Shown one piece after another: positions 22,472 to 22,804 of a stretch of 22,804 nt of DNA. This stretch comes from HGM04593 sp964512955 (lineage in GTDB: Bacteria > Bacteroidota > Bacteroidia > Bacteroidales > Bacteroidaceae), in contig CAZEKX010000031.1 of the NCBI GenBank assembly GCA_964512955.1, positions 1 through 22,804 on the forward strand, given 5' to 3'. A program made the translations under genes and the position numbers. Under the pieces are notes generated by a model. The model did not search any database, was not told where the DNA came from, and saw only the letters and a list, made by a program, of their open reading frames with translations. How positions within the stretch are numbered: the first letter of the stretch is position 1; each line of letters opens with the position of its first letter.

Positions 22472-22804
22472 ATGAAATTGAATAACACACTATTCTTATT
22501 GTTCTGTTCCACTATCCTGTTATCGGGATGTGGAAACGAGAAACAGGCGTCAACAATTGTCGATGTAAAAGAACCTGTTGTTGAGCAACCTCAGATTATT
22601 TTGCCAATAGATACCGTCTACCCCGAATTCCCCGGAGGTGAGAAGGCACTTTGCAAATATCTTAAAAAACATCTTAATATAGTTACAAAAAATAGTAGCG
22701 AAAACTTGGTTTTTGAGGTCGACAGCAATGGTGTTGCCCACTATGTATCAAGAGATAGTTACGGTATCCCAAAAAGAGAGTCTCCTTATAAAGCAATTAT
22801 AGAT
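22472..22804 (+). CDS. Lipoprotein with TonB-C-like domain (3' partial)
   Basis: The first 111 codons are present and the frame is open at the right edge. The leader ends LLSGC with Cys20 as lipid site. After a linker of about 30 residues, TVYPEFPGGEKALCKYLKKH followed by NLVFEVDSNGVAHYVSR resembles the C-terminal domain of Bacteroidota TonB-like proteins (FPGG..AL..YL, then V.F.VD..G). Unlike true TonB it has a lipoprotein leader in place of a membrane anchor, so it cannot be energised by ExbB/ExbD in the usual way. It starts 11 bp after the tri-barrel gene and is probably in the same operon. Function unknown. Confidence 0.75.
   Translation, partial: MKLNNTLFLLFCSTILLSGCGNEKQASTIVDVKEPVVEQPQIILPIDTVYPEFPGGEKALCKYLKKHLNIVTKNSSENLVFEVDSNGVAHYVSRDSYGIPKRESPYKAIID

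Noticed and set aside
1..22804. Mobile elements, CRISPR array, tRNA or rRNA genes
   Set aside because: No transposase, integrase, regularly spaced repeats or tRNA-like cloverleaf could be found by eye. The long minus-strand frames opposite real genes have no family features.

Overview
The window looks like chromosomal DNA of a gut-type Bacteroidales bacterium (phylum Bacteroidota). The grounds are AT-rich leaders mostly without Shine-Dalgarno sequences, three TAnnTTTG-type -7 promoter elements, and families typical of the phylum (DUF4250, DUF3575, DUF5119, fimbrillins). Genus cannot be decided from the sequence alone. No RNA gene, CRISPR array, insertion sequence or integrase is visible.

Left part (1-8767) is housekeeping. 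It opens with the 3' half of a CzcA/CusA-type RND efflux pump, followed 2 bp later by a small DUF4250 gene. NAD kinase (nadK) runs convergently on the minus strand. From a divergent promoter region (2523-2683) a tightly packed plus-strand cluster begins: pdxJ (vitamin B6), an ExbB/ExbD/TonB-like energy-transduction trio, a DJ-1/PfpI protein, ispD (isoprenoid precursor synthesis) and recG (branched-DNA helicase). Gaps are 23 bp or less, and ispD overlaps recG by 28 bp. The cluster ends in an intrinsic terminator whose stem includes the recG stop codon.

After a 281-bp intergenic region with a promoter and an 8-C tract, the right part (9020-22804) is a colinear locus that I read as a type V (FimA/Mfa1-like) pilus operon with an unusually large accessory envelope module. 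The order is: a DUF3575 barrel with a long C-terminal extension; a DUF5119 lipoprotein (candidate anchor); four fimbrillin-type lipoproteins; a short DUF3575 barrel; a 944-residue exported protein with an OmpA-like domain; an outer-membrane protein that appears to contain three tandem beta-barrel modules; and a lipoprotein with a TonB-C-like domain, cut by the window end.

The four fimbrillins share a lipobox Cys at residue 19 and an Arg at residue 53-61 after a hydrophobic strand. This is the layout expected for lipoprotein pilins that are cut by an Arg-specific protease before strand-exchange polymerisation. The second (13477-14790) is the likely stalk subunit. The fourth (16048-17004) ends just where the others carry their C-terminal strands, which suggests a tip subunit; a perfect 14-bp inverted repeat lies inside the start of its coding sequence. 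The accessory proteins could form the outer-membrane platform, but that is inference.
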